Shown here: positions 26,401 through 31,100 of the stretch, piece by piece
How positions within the stretch are numbered: position 1 is the first letter of the stretch
How the letters are laid out: every line of letters begins with the position of its first letter
Source of the DNA: Tenrec ecaudatus
Lineage: Eukaryota > Chordata > Mammalia > Afrosoricida > Tenrecidae
NCBI RefSeq assembly: GCF_050624435.1
Contig: NC_134539.1
Location: 49,942,001 to 50,006,000, forward strand
DNA: 64,000 nucleotides
Direction: 5' to 3'
Notes under the pieces: model-generated
Database searches by the model: none
What the model was told of the DNA's origin: nothing
What the model saw: the letters and a program-made list of their open reading frames with translations, nothing else
Program-made: the position numbers and the translations under genes

Positions 26401-27767
26401 ATCAAGTCAGTTGCTCCCCAAAGCGACCCTGTGCACAACGAAACACTGCCCAGTCCTGCGCCATCCTCACATTGTTCCTATGCCTGAGCTTATTGTTGCA
26501 GCCACAGTGTCCATCCATGTCCTTGAGGACTTCCTCTTGTCCGCTGCCACCCCCCCCCCCCCACTTAGCCATAGTAGCAGGAAGTAAGAGTTGGTCACAG
26601 TGTAAGTCAAAAGATTCTACTTAAGACCAATGGAGAACCAGTATCGTTTTGTGATTATTCATGCTTTCTAACAGGTCTGGAAGTAACGTGGGGGCAGGCA
26701 CAGCTTCTTCGCTGGCTTTAGCAGTTATCAAAATGAGGAGCACATATTGATGCATTCAGTCATTCCTCAGCATGTATGTAATTTGTCAAAGAGATGTTCA
26801 AAGAAAGGCTCGGCAAGGATCAGAATTTGGCAGCTCTGTCTGGAGGCAGTCAACTTGTTGAGTGACCTGGGGAGGTTAAACTGATTACTGCAAGAGACAG
26901 AGATCAGCCTCTCTTGGGAAACTCCAATCTCAGACTCATATGCATAAAGTCCATAGCTTTTTGAATTGGTTTTGAGCTTTAGAGTTTATAAAGTGCAACT
27001 GCTTAGCTATTCATTCAACAGGTACTACCTGAGCATTCACTGTGTGTCAAGTACTGTGTTGGGCAGAAATGAGCAACATAATCAGTCCCTGTACATTGAG
27101 GCTCATAATCCAGTGAGTTCCCATGCCGGGTACACCCCCATTCCGGGATACTCTTAAGGTGTGGTGTGCAAGGATAGAGGGGCCCAAACTTAGCTGTGGA
27201 CAAAGTGAAGCAGTTTATTCAGCCTGGGATGTGGGAGTAGGGGAAACACCCAATAAGGCGGCATTCGAGATGACTTCAGAGGAGTTGATCCACCAGAGTC
27301 TAGTTCTAAAGTGTCACTGGCTTGTCCACGGAGAAGAAGAGGGCGTCTCACAAGCGATCCTAACAGCTGGCTCCTATAAAAATCCTAAGGTGAATGCTGT
27401 CATTAACCACCACCCTTATTTCACTGGACAAACTGTGACTCGGAAATTAAAAAGTGAATCCTGGAGTCTTACTGTGAGTCAGGGGAAATAACAGGCCCAG
27501 ACTCCAGTACCTAGCTCGGTTGAGCGTCCAGCTCTGCTCGGATTCTGGGGAGTGTTGAGATCGGAAGCGACAGGGCGGCAGTGGGTAAAAGGAACAGAAA
27601 ATAGCAAGTCTGGATCCGGAAGTCGGGAAGAGGCCTGAGAAGAGCTCGACCCCTCCAACCTTCGGCCGAGTGCCCTCAGCCAGGTCCACTGGTGTGCACC
27701 TCTCAGTCACTCACCCGCCGCAGGGCGAGAGGAAGTCGGCCTCGTCCTCGTCGCTAGCCCCGAACAT
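321..27767 (-). CDS. FKBP15: FKBP15 (WAFL), N-terminal 13 coding exons, partial gene
   Basis: FKBP15 is a cytosolic protein with a WH1-like (WASP-homology) domain, an FKBP-type domain and a long coiled coil; the family is known to act on early endosomes and to link to actin and microtubules. Thirteen minus-strand exons join in phase into about 427 codons, starting at the ATG at 27767. The translation closely matches human FKBP15 as I know it, including LASLFGLDQ, NNYSTFYDDQRQNWSIMF, VAYTGWLFQN and LISRMAKMGQPMLPILPPQL. The WH1-like part is roughly residues 70-166 and the FKBP part 190-288; a Pro/Ser-rich linker follows. All donors are GT and all acceptors AG, with no frameshift or stop. Human FKBP15 is about 1,200 residues, so the coiled-coil half lies beyond base 1. 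It is head to head with SLC31A1, as on human 9q32. Confidence 0.96.
535..780. mobile_element. hAT-like non-autonomous DNA transposon remnant
   Basis: Starts CAGTGTTTCCCAAA, followed by a GATACCGCCCTC motif seen in charlie-like hAT elements, and ends in a GGGGCAGTAAA...TTTGTTAAC stretch resembling the complement of such a terminus. The right end is diverged and interrupted by an A-run at 724-739. AAATGGGGCAGTAAA occurs on both sides of that run, so there is a local duplication. Confidence 0.45.
792..855. mobile_element. SPIN/URR1-type hAT, 5' end fragment
   Basis: CAGTGGTCCTCAACCTTCCT followed by ACCCTTTAA and a GTACCTCGTGTT...GTGACCC stretch matches the left half of the fuller copy at 48917-49132. 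The homology is lost after 855. Confidence 0.65.
937..1114. mobile_element. DNA transposon remnant with terminal inverted repeats
   Basis: The left end AAAGATGACCAGATTTTAAC and the right end (complement) AAGGTGACCAGACGTCCCGA are inverted repeats that stay similar inward (ATTTTTAACA), apart from a 7-base gap. The length of about 180 bp suits a MITE. The family is not identified; the GTGACCAGA...GTCCCG termini resemble a widespread hAT-like class. Confidence 0.55.
1171..1371 (+). mobile_element. AfroSINE, full length
   Basis: tRNA-like head GGAGCCCTGGTGGTGCAGTG, a B-box-like AGTTTGAAGCCACC, a GGGGCAGGTCTACC core and a GCACCGACTCATGG tail. It lies in FKBP15 intron 12. Confidence 0.85.
1717..1824 (-). 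CDS. FKBP15: FKBP15 coding exon 12
   Basis: Acceptor CTCTTTAG, donor GTATGT. A 108-nt phase-0 exon encoding NPDTVKAKLISRMAKMGQPM then LPILPPQLEPTDSEPE. The KAKLISRMAKMGQPMLPILPPQL block matches human. Confidence 0.96.
2161..2352 (+). mobile_element. AfroSINE
   Basis: GTGGTGTAGTGGTTATCCAT, then CAGTTTGAAACCACCAGCC, GGGGCAGTTCTACCCTG and a GTCGAAACTGACTAGACGGC tail. Confidence 0.85.
2389..2900 (+). mobile_element. Unclassified interspersed repeat, LTR-like 3' part
   Basis: Holds GATCCTGACTTGTGGTAACC, TTAACTTGCCTAATAAGCCC and GTGAGTTCTGCGGGGCCACT, phrases I recognise from a repeat family common in Afrotheria that ends with a degraded AATAAA-like signal. A related 3' segment (GGAGGTCAGAT...CCC) recurs at about 5100-5280. 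Two overlapping open frames here (81 aa plus, 84 aa minus) resemble no known protein. Confidence 0.4.
3294..3351 (-). CDS. FKBP15: FKBP15 coding exon 11
   Basis: Acceptor TTTTCAG after a T-rich tract, donor GTAAGT. A 58-nt exon encoding (G)EPTLRTKTTSLHEQLTVDP, matching human GEPALRTKSNSLSEQLAI. Confidence 0.93.
3436..3514. mobile_element. Mariner-type MITE, palindromic
   Basis: Left arm GGGGGCTTTAAAAAGTTCAA then GGAAAAAT, and a right arm that is its imperfect complement (ATTTTTCCTTGAGATTTTAAAACTCC), flanked by TA. It resembles short hairpin derivatives of mammalian mariner elements with CTTCAAAAAGTTCATGGAAAA ends. It starts about 85 bp upstream of FKBP15 exon 11 on the minus strand. Confidence 0.65.
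3734..3882 (-). CDS. FKBP15: FKBP15 coding exon 10
   Basis: Acceptor TTTCCTAG, donor GTAAGATG. Encodes VKFARDSGSDGHGVSSRDSA and on to AVPFKS plus two bases of a Gly codon. It is a Ser/Pro/Ala-rich linker. The PAPAPSPST stretch differs from human. Confidence 0.94.
4171..4347 (-). mobile_element. AfroSINE
   Basis: Read on plus: a TCAGCAAGTCAATGCTGACC tail complement, GGTGGTTTCAAACTGCCGAC, and the head complement ACCACCGGGGCTC. Confidence 0.8.
4575..5052 (+). mobile_element. RTE/BovB-type LINE, 3' terminal segment
   Basis: Contains CATTTGAATTATGGTGCTGG, GGAGAAGGGCGGCATGCTTA, GGTTGCAATAATGGGTGCTG and a GGGTCACTATGAATCAGAAC tail, in the order of the Afrotherian RTE 3' end. The left 100 bases are more diverged. 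Confidence 0.8.
5459..5497. repeat. (TG)n microsatellite, about 19 units
   Basis: An uninterrupted TG run followed by a G-rich tail to about 5533. Confidence 0.97.
5640..5835 (+). mobile_element. RTE/BovB-type LINE, 3' tail
   Basis: GACACATTGACACAGTGGCT, then a GGGCGTTTATGAGTCGGAAC CGACTTAACAGCACCTAATA tail, matching the last 200 bases of the RTE. Confidence 0.8.
5960..6170 (-). mobile_element. Ancient L1 3'-UTR fragment
   Basis: AAAGTTGTTTCCCATTTTTT and surrounding sequence resemble old mammalian L1 3'-UTR in complement. Diverged. Confidence 0.4.
6440..6586 (-). CDS. FKBP15: FKBP15 coding exon 9
   Basis: Acceptor CCTAAAG, donor GTGAGTG. A 147-nt phase-0 exon encoding GWEDGMLGMRKGGKRLLIVP and ending LVFEVEVRR. 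This completes the FKBP-type domain. Trp241 (FKBP12 Trp59) and Phe282 (Phe99) are kept, but the Tyr80 and Tyr82 positions are Cys262 and Ala264. Confidence 0.96.
6845..7262 (+). mobile_element. MIR element, interrupted
   Basis: AAGCATTGTTCTAAGGGTCT near 6890 and ATTATCCCCATTTTACAGAT near 7122 are MIR core phrases. About 170 bases of AT-rich and G-rich sequence separate them. Confidence 0.6.
7626..7760 (-). mobile_element. AfroSINE, partial and diverged
   Basis: ACCACTGCCATGAAATCCCT, then TCGAACTGCTCCCTAGGCGG and AGAAAGCCTCATCGCTTTCC; the tRNA-like head is missing. Confidence 0.6.
7977..8045 (-). CDS. FKBP15: FKBP15 coding exon 8
   Basis: Acceptor GAATTGCAG, donor GTAAAG. A 69-nt phase-0 exon encoding VFDSTSNKDKLLRLKLGSGK then VIK. 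It carries the FKBP pocket residues Phe218-Asp219 (FKBP12 Phe36-Asp37) and Val237-Ile238 (Val55-Ile56). Confidence 0.96.
8503..9868 (+). mobile_element. RTE/BovB-type LINE, endonuclease-RT segment, decayed
   Basis: Begins GAGTATATCCCACCTGAATT, followed by linker sequence (TCATTAAAACGTCAGCAAAG) and reverse transcriptase pieces. The frames are broken and must be read piecewise: DYAQAFNCVD, LYTEQTIRGAG and QYAGDTTLLAESENDLK. The last holds the catalytic box, where the first Asp of the usual ADD is Gly, so it is dead by both frameshifts and substitution. It lies in FKBP15 intron 7, in antisense to the gene. Confidence 0.88.
9872..9993 (-). mobile_element. AfroSINE, partial
   Basis: GCAGCTGGTGGGTTTGAACT and a GTACCACCTTGGCTCCT head complement. 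It abuts the RTE remnant directly. Confidence 0.8.
10323..10472 (-). CDS. FKBP15: FKBP15 coding exon 7
   Basis: Acceptor ATTTTGTAG, donor GTAAGA. A 150-nt phase-0 exon encoding VCIAKCNSAPALDVVLSQDL and ending GDSLEVAYTGWLFQNHGLGQ. It opens the FKBP-type domain; Tyr204 corresponds to FKBP12 Tyr26. Confidence 0.96.
10612..10805 (+). mobile_element. MIR element
   Basis: TTCTGTGACCTTGGTCAAAT, then CTTAACCTCTCTGGACCCTA: classic MIR core, about 140 bp upstream of FKBP15 exon 7 on the minus strand. Confidence 0.85.
10930..11572 (+). mobile_element. Afrotherian L1, 3'-UTR and poly(A) end
   Basis: Runs through CCATCTGTAGACAACTGGAC, TATCATGACCTCAATTCTAC and GTGCTTGACACAATGGATGA to AGAGCCCCCAATAAAAGCAT and an A-tail. 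The same 3' UTR recurs at 19840-20405 and 63590-64000. Confidence 0.85.
12300..13265 (+). mobile_element. Older Afrotherian L1, 3'-UTR segment
   Basis: From about 12590 it matches an elephant-type L1 3' UTR as I know it: CACCATCTAAGATACAATGA, TGTGAAACAGAATTTCAAAC and TCTGCTGTGTATATGGTCCA near the end. 12300-12590 is probably the same element but less certain; its 89-aa minus frame has no recognised homology. It ends about 95 bp from FKBP15 exon 6. Confidence 0.7.
13360..13458 (-). CDS. FKBP15: FKBP15 coding exon 6
   Basis: Acceptor TCCTCCAG, donor GTAATA. A symmetric 99-nt exon encoding VQPNNYSTFYDDQRQNWSIM then FESEKAAVEFNKQ. This is the end of the WH1-like domain and is almost identical to human. 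Confidence 0.97.
13775..13849 (-). CDS. FKBP15: FKBP15 coding exon 5
   Basis: Acceptor GAATACAG, donor GTAAGA. A symmetric 75-nt exon encoding YRILLYISQQQPVTVAQIHL then HFELM, WH1-like domain. Confidence 0.96.
14100..14462 (-). mobile_element. Ancient L1 3'-UTR fragment
   Basis: CTATTCTATTACATGGATAT and TTGCATTGTTTTCAGTTAGG are diverged forms of the old mammalian L1 3'-UTR complement. Confidence 0.55.
14463..14610. repeat. Perfect tandem duplication, 2 x 74 bp
   Basis: Bases 14463-14536 and 14537-14610 are identical over all 74 positions, starting GAGCATTATACATCGTGCTT and ending CACCCACAACCATT. It lies in FKBP15 intron 4, about 108 bp downstream (in gene sense) of the exon 4 border at 14718. 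Confidence 0.97.
14718..14787 (-). CDS. FKBP15: FKBP15 coding exon 4
   Basis: Acceptor CTCTCCAG, donor GTGAGTG. Encodes YINGHYVKQGKFGAAVLG then NHTARE, WH1-like domain. Leaves in phase 0. Confidence 0.96.
15280..15364 (-). CDS. FKBP15: FKBP15 coding exon 3
   Basis: Acceptor ATTTTCAG, donor GTGAGT. Encodes SQATQKAAAATTGTSTVL then VATAVHAYR and two bases of a Tyr codon. This is the entry into the WH1-like domain; the Ala/Thr-rich stretch before VATAVHAYR is diverged from human. Confidence 0.95.
15375..15820. other. Intronic sequence, nothing recognised
   Basis: FKBP15 intron 2. AT-rich sequence with no exon-like frame or clear repeat. Confidence 0.6.
15826..15900 (-). mobile_element. L1 3' end, very short
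   Basis: CTATTGGGGGCTCGTACAAC, then TCTTATCACAATCCATACAT, cut off after about 75 bases. Confidence 0.75.
16270..16745 (-). mobile_element. Afrotherian L1, 3' end (5' truncated)
   Basis: Complement of the L1 tail: GTTAGGGGCTCATACAACTC, TGTATAAAGCACATCTGTAC, a pyrimidine-rich segment, and GGTCACATGTGGATCCTTGT. The pyrimidine bias explains the open frames in this interval. Confidence 0.88.
16780..17200 (-). mobile_element. Ancient L1 3'-UTR fragment
   Basis: CATCCTTGCCAACAGAGGGA and AATGCCATCTCATTGTTGCT are degraded L1 3'-UTR phrases in complement. Confidence 0.6.
17820..18125 (-). mobile_element. Two nested or abutting L1 3' ends
   Basis: An older copy (TTTATCGGGAGCTCTTACAG to TACCATCATTC, about 17825-17930) is directly followed, in the same orientation, by a fresher copy starting at its T-run (CGGGGCTCATACAACTCTTA, 17955-18125). 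The second appears to have inserted into the first. Confidence 0.8.
18180..19840 (+). mobile_element. Probable L1 internal or 3'-UTR sequence, low confidence
   Basis: Purine-rich sequence with GAGAGA and GGGAGGGA tracts (19031-19060) leads without a clear break into the confident L1 3' UTR at 19840. I recognise no ORF1 or ORF2 motifs here. Confidence 0.3.
19840..20405 (+). mobile_element. Afrotherian L1, 3'-UTR segment
   Basis: GAAGCAACAAAGCCACATGG, AGCACACCAGCCTGTGTGAT and CCCAAAATCCATCTGTGAAC match 63650-63800 and the complement of 42080-42430. Confidence 0.85.
20420..20555 (+). mobile_element. AfroSINE, 3' part
   Basis: GACTTTCGACTCCCATAGCT, GGGGCAGTTCTACCCTGTCC and GTCGCTATGAGTCATCACGG; the head is absent. 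Confidence 0.8.
21569..21684 (-). CDS. FKBP15: FKBP15 coding exon 2
   Basis: Acceptor TTCCTAACAG, donor GTGAGT. Encodes ARLASLFGLDQTAAGHGNEF and on through FFQYTAPKQPKKGQTTPATG. It is 116 nt, entering in phase 2 and leaving in phase 1, which fits exons 1 and 3. Confidence 0.96.
21726..21870 (-). mobile_element. L1 3' end
   Basis: AATCATTTTATTGGGGCCAA and TTGTATTAAACACACTTGTA. An ATTTCTTCTTTTT phrase recurs near 22056-22070, possibly marking a longer insertion, but 21871-22055 is not recognisable L1. Confidence 0.75.
22645..22851 (-). mobile_element. AfroSINE
   Basis: TATCAAGTTGATACCGACTC, GGGTTTGAACCACTGATCGT and a TGCCATCAGAGCTTC head complement. Confidence 0.8.
22860..24180. other. Intronic sequence, nothing recognised
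   Basis: FKBP15 intron 1. The C/T-rich stretch at 23590-23910 gives overlapping open frames of 74-104 codons with no recognisable domain, consistent with low-complexity bias. Confidence 0.5.
24235..24772 (-). mobile_element. Cluster of AfroSINE copies (about three)
   Basis: Three minus-oriented units: 24235-24420 (ATTGAGTTGATGCTGGCTCA to CACACCAGGGCTCC), about 24490-24655 (TTTCGAGTCGGTGCTGACTC to GATTGCAGCCCAATTCATAA) and a head part at 24660-24772 (GACAGCTGGTGGGTTTGAAC to GTGCCACCAGGGCTCC). Confidence 0.8.
24930..25480 (-). mobile_element. Afrotherian L1, 3'-UTR segment
   Basis: GTGACACGAGTTGCAATCCC, TTGGTCTCATATGATTGACT, AGTCCTTTGGACTAATTGTT and GCAAGCTTTTAAGACCCCAT are phrases of the elephant-type L1 3' UTR in complement. 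Confidence 0.8.
25995..26082 (+). mobile_element. AfroSINE fragment
   Basis: GGGCGCTGGGCTGCTAACCA, then CAAAACCACAAGCCACTCCG. Only the tRNA-like part remains. Confidence 0.6.
26390..26563 (-). mobile_element. RTE/BovB 3' tail, ending in a C-run
   Basis: GTTAGGTAGCATCAAGTCAG, CAGTCCTGCGCCATCCTCAC and TATTGTTGCAGCCACAGTGT. The homology ends near a run of 14 C at 26549-26562. Confidence 0.8.
27005..27125. mobile_element. Ancient L2/MIR-type repeat
   Basis: GAGCATTCACTGTGTGTCAA and TGGGCAGAAATGAGCAACAT are diverged forms of an old mammalian repeat (STGAGCACCTACTATGTGCC type). Confidence 0.5.
27715..27767 (-). CDS. FKBP15: FKBP15 coding exon 1
   Basis: Encodes MFGASDEDEADFLSPCG and the first two bases of a Gly codon (phase 2), followed by donor GTGAGTGA at 27714. 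The ATG sits in the CpG island. I saw no upstream ATG in the roughly 60 bases of 5' leader before it. Residue 16 is Cys where human FKBP15 has Ser. Confidence 0.95.
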
Positions 27768-27962
27768 CACGCCGCCTTTCGACCGGCCGCTGGTAGGCAG
27801 TCGGCCTTAGCCAAAGATGTCACTCCGCCGCCGCAAAACGCCGCGGGGGCGCGCTGCTTTCCGGCAGAGCGGACTGTCGCAGAGCCGGGCCCCGAGAAGC
27901 CCAGCTTCTGGAGGAGGTGGGGCCCAGACGAGTGGGAGGGCCTCGCGGGCACGCGCGCGGCC

Positions 27963-27970
27963 TGACGTCA
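27963..27970. promoter_or_regulatory. Palindromic CRE (CREB/ATF site)
   Basis: Perfect TGACGTCA about 195 bp upstream of the FKBP15 ATG, centrally placed between the two genes. Confidence 0.6.
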
Positions 27971-28011
27971 GGGCCCGCCCAGCTCGCGGAGGCGGCGGAG
28001 CTCCCAAACCT

Positions 28012-28056
28012 GGGGCGGGGATTGGTCCGCGAGGCCGGGGGCGGGTCCGGGGCGGG
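28012..28056 (+). promoter_or_regulatory. GC-box and CCAAT cluster
   Basis: Three GGGCGGG-type boxes and one inverted CCAAT box within 45 bases, just upstream of the presumed SLC31A1 transcription start. Confidence 0.55.
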
Positions 28057-28109
28057 AATCCGTGGCCTTAGTGGCGGTCGTGGACACGTCGCGCCGGCCA
28101 GAACTAGAG

Positions 28110-28189
28110 GGGCTTCTGAGCAGTGGTCGCGGCTTTCGGGCTCAGGTTCTGTGAAGAGGCGCAAGAGGGGCGCGACTGGACCGGAGAAG
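28110..28189 (+). other. SLC31A1: SLC31A1 non-coding exon 1 (5' end approximate)
   Basis: Placed by a good donor, GGAGAAG|GTAAAG at 28189/28190, within the CpG island downstream of the GC boxes. The transcription start is a guess. I rely on the known non-coding first exon of mammalian SLC31A1. Confidence 0.55.
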
Positions 28190-31100
28190 GTAAAGCGTCC
28201 CCCGCTCCCTTTCGCAACCCCGGCACGGCCACTGACTGCCCTTTACCCTCCAGCACAAGGACCACCTCACCAGCCTCCTGAGCTCGGCGAAAGGAGAAGG
28301 GGCCCGGGGCTGGCCGCCCGGAGCTCCCGGCGAGAGCCCTGCTGTAACTAGCTGGGATGACCTTGGGGCCGGGTGCTCGCTCCCTCAGTTTCCCCGTGTC
28401 TACGCCGCGCCCGGGATGCCCTTGCCCACTCTCTCCCACCTCGCGGTGTGTTCAGCGGCCTTTCTGCCCAGTGCTTCCCGTACCGGGTGGTCATGAGCCT
28501 CCGAGACCTCAGAGGTCATCGAACTCGGCCCTCGAGTCCCGCCATCAGCCCAGGGTTTCCTGTGCGCAGGGAAACGGGGGTCTGGCCCGAAGTTAGAATG
28601 GGAGTCAAGGGCAGAACGGGGCAGGACCCGTAGGCCCTGATTCAGGGTTCAGTGAAGTGAGGAGCAGTCGTCTTCCCGGCCCCCGTGGATTCCCGTGGAG
28701 AGGTTACTGCTAGCCTGGTGGCCCATAAAAGTCGTGGCCGCCTGCCTAGTGTCCCTGTAATTCACTGGCCCGCGAGGTGCCGTGGAGCCGGAGGGCTCGG
28801 GGTGGGTGAAACTCCCGAGAAGCCCCAACCTTGGCCAGGGTTTGTCTTCTTGCAAGAGTCCTAACCAAGTCAACATCGCTGGTTTCCATCTCCGCTTCCT
28901 CCCGGGTGCTCACAGGAGGCATGTCTGTGGTTAGCCTGCATCAGTTTTTGGAACCTTCTCCGAGTGGGCCTGGCCAAGCGCCGCCGTGGTGTGGTAGACG
29001 GTCTCCCGGGGTAGCGCCCATTTCCCCGGAGTTTCTCACTAGGGTTCTTTTCCTCAGGGCTGCTTCTGCTACCGGTGCCCAGTACCCGAATGAATGTTTT
29101 AATGGATGGTTTGAAATGGAAGTGAAGCAGTTAGAGCTCTTTACCAGAGAACTTTGTACTTCTGGCAATGCCGCAGGTGGCAGGGACCATTGTTTCATCT
29201 AGGTGCCTCCTGTGTCATATTACAAACAAAATACTGCTGTCAAGTCAGTGCCAACTCGTGATGACCCTACGGTGTCAGAGTAGAACTGGGTTCCACAGAG
29301 TTTTCCATGACCGATTTTGTTTTAAGTGAATCACCAGGCCTTTCGTCTGAGGCACCTCTGGGTGGATTTGAACCTGTAACCTTTTGATTAGCAATGGAGC
29401 ACCTTGACCATTGGTGCTGCCTAGGGACTCCTGACTCATCATTCAACCTAAAGTTTGATCCTGATTTGGAGTAACCAGGATGTGTCACACAGTCGATTTG
29501 CTCCTGGGTATGGTCTGTACAGAATCGGATCACCAGGCTTTTGTTCACGGGTTCCACTTGAAGAGTATGAACAAACAACCTTTAGTTTATAAGCAATCAT
29601 AAACTGCTTGTGCCACCCAGAGGCCATGACCTAGAATAGGTCCTTTTCAGTTTCTTAGATTGAATAATGGGACGCATCCTTGTTCCCTTATTCCTTAGTT
29701 CCGTGTCAGCATTTGTGGACACAGGACCCAGAGGGCCCAGCAATGGCAGTTGCCTTTGATAGGTAGCTTCCAGAAAAGGAAAAAAAACAAACAAAAAACC
29801 CCCGGTGGACCTGTTGGGAAATGCCTAGGCTGGTTTGTCTCTTTTGTTGGTTGAAGGTGGTTTTACTGTTGTCTAAAGTTTTAGGGGAAGAGATGGGAAC
29901 CATAGCATAGCTAGAAATACAGGGGGAGGGTTAAGTTGGTGGAAAAATCTAATATCTTTCCCCCCCCCTATTTTTCTATCACCCTTCTGAAGTCCTCAGG
30001 GATGTATGTATGTAACTGTAAGCAAAGTGTTTCTCAATTCAGCTGAGGAATACGACTATTGGTTTGCTTCTTGTGTTTGCTGTACAGATTCAGATGGCTA
30101 AAGCAGTGGAGGCTGTGTTAAAACTGTGAGGAGACTGGCATCTAACCACTGTGGTAGCAGGTCTGGTTAGACTGTGAACTTGGCTACCCCTCAGGGGAGA
30201 AGAAAGGAACTGGATAACTGATAGAGCCATTGTAACCTCTCTTCCCCAGCACTGGTCCAGAAGGAAACCTCTGAGTACTGCACTTACACGAAAATGCTAA
30301 GGGAGCATCTGAGCCTTTATCTCCATCATTTTAATGAGGATCTTTTTTTTACCAAGGATGTTTCTACAACATTGAAATTTGCTTCTCTGTATCTTCTGGA
30401 TTTGGTGTTTCACATTGAGGATTTACGATAAACTTTACACAAGTTGCCTTTCACCTAGGCCCAGACCAAGGCGACAAGTTGTACTTAGCTCAAGAAAAAC
30501 AGAAAAATAACAAAAAGCTCATTGCCATTTAGTGTGATGCCAACTCACAGCCCTGTAGAAAAGAGTAGAACTGCCCCTGTGAGTTTCTGAGACTAACTCT
30601 TTGGAGGAGTTGAAAGCCCTCTTTTTCCCACAGAGTGGCTGGTGGTTTTGAGCTGAGTACCTTGAGGACCACAGCACATTGCAAAACCACTATGCCACCA
30701 GGGCTCCTTAGCTCAATAGGAGGTAGATTTTTTAAAATTCTAAGATGGCATTGCCCAAAACTCACCTGAGTCAATTCCAACTCATAACGACACTATAGAG
30801 CAGAGTAGAACTGCCCCCTTTGGACTTCCGAGGCTATACATATTTACATGAGCAGAAAAGCCTCACCTTTCTCCGAAAGAACAGCTTGGCGGGCTCAAAC
30901 CACTAACCCTTGTGATTAGCAGCCCAATGCCACCAGCAGCCACCAGGGCTCCTTACTGATGTTTAAAGATCCAAATGGCTTTAGAGTACATGAAGTAAAG
31001 AACAAGACTTCCCCACTCCATGTGAATAGCCTTATAAACTTCTGATTTTGATGTCTGTTTCTCTCCTTCTTGTTTCTAACTTAAGGAACCCTGGGGGTGT

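Larger units (their letters stand above)
27640..28560. promoter_or_regulatory. CpG island and bidirectional FKBP15/SLC31A1 promoter
   Basis: The only sustained CpG-rich stretch in the window. It covers FKBP15 exon 1 on minus and the first SLC31A1 exon on plus, whose borders (27767 ATG and 28189 donor) are about 420 bp apart. I see no TATA box. Between the genes are a perfect palindromic CRE, TGACGTCA (27963-27970), GC boxes at 28012-28020, 28037-28045 and 28049-28056, and an inverted CCAAT box (ATTGG, 28021-28025). An ETS-type CCGGAAGT lies at 27616-27623. The architecture suits a housekeeping divergent promoter; transcription starts cannot be fixed from sequence. Confidence 0.85.

Noticed and set aside
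26549..26562. C-run as a G-quadruplex regulatory site
   Set aside because: A homopolymer at the edge of an RTE tail, with no nearby promoter; similar runs at 41781 and 45998 are also repeat-associated.
27123..27491. 122-codon plus open frame just outside the CpG island
   Set aside because: It is in FKBP15 intron 1, antisense to the gene. No domain and no splice or promoter context.
27917..28351. 144-codon plus open frame across the CpG island
   Set aside because: The composition is Arg/Gly/Pro/Ala-rich as expected of GC-rich DNA, it overlaps the SLC31A1 exon 1 donor, and it resembles no known protein.
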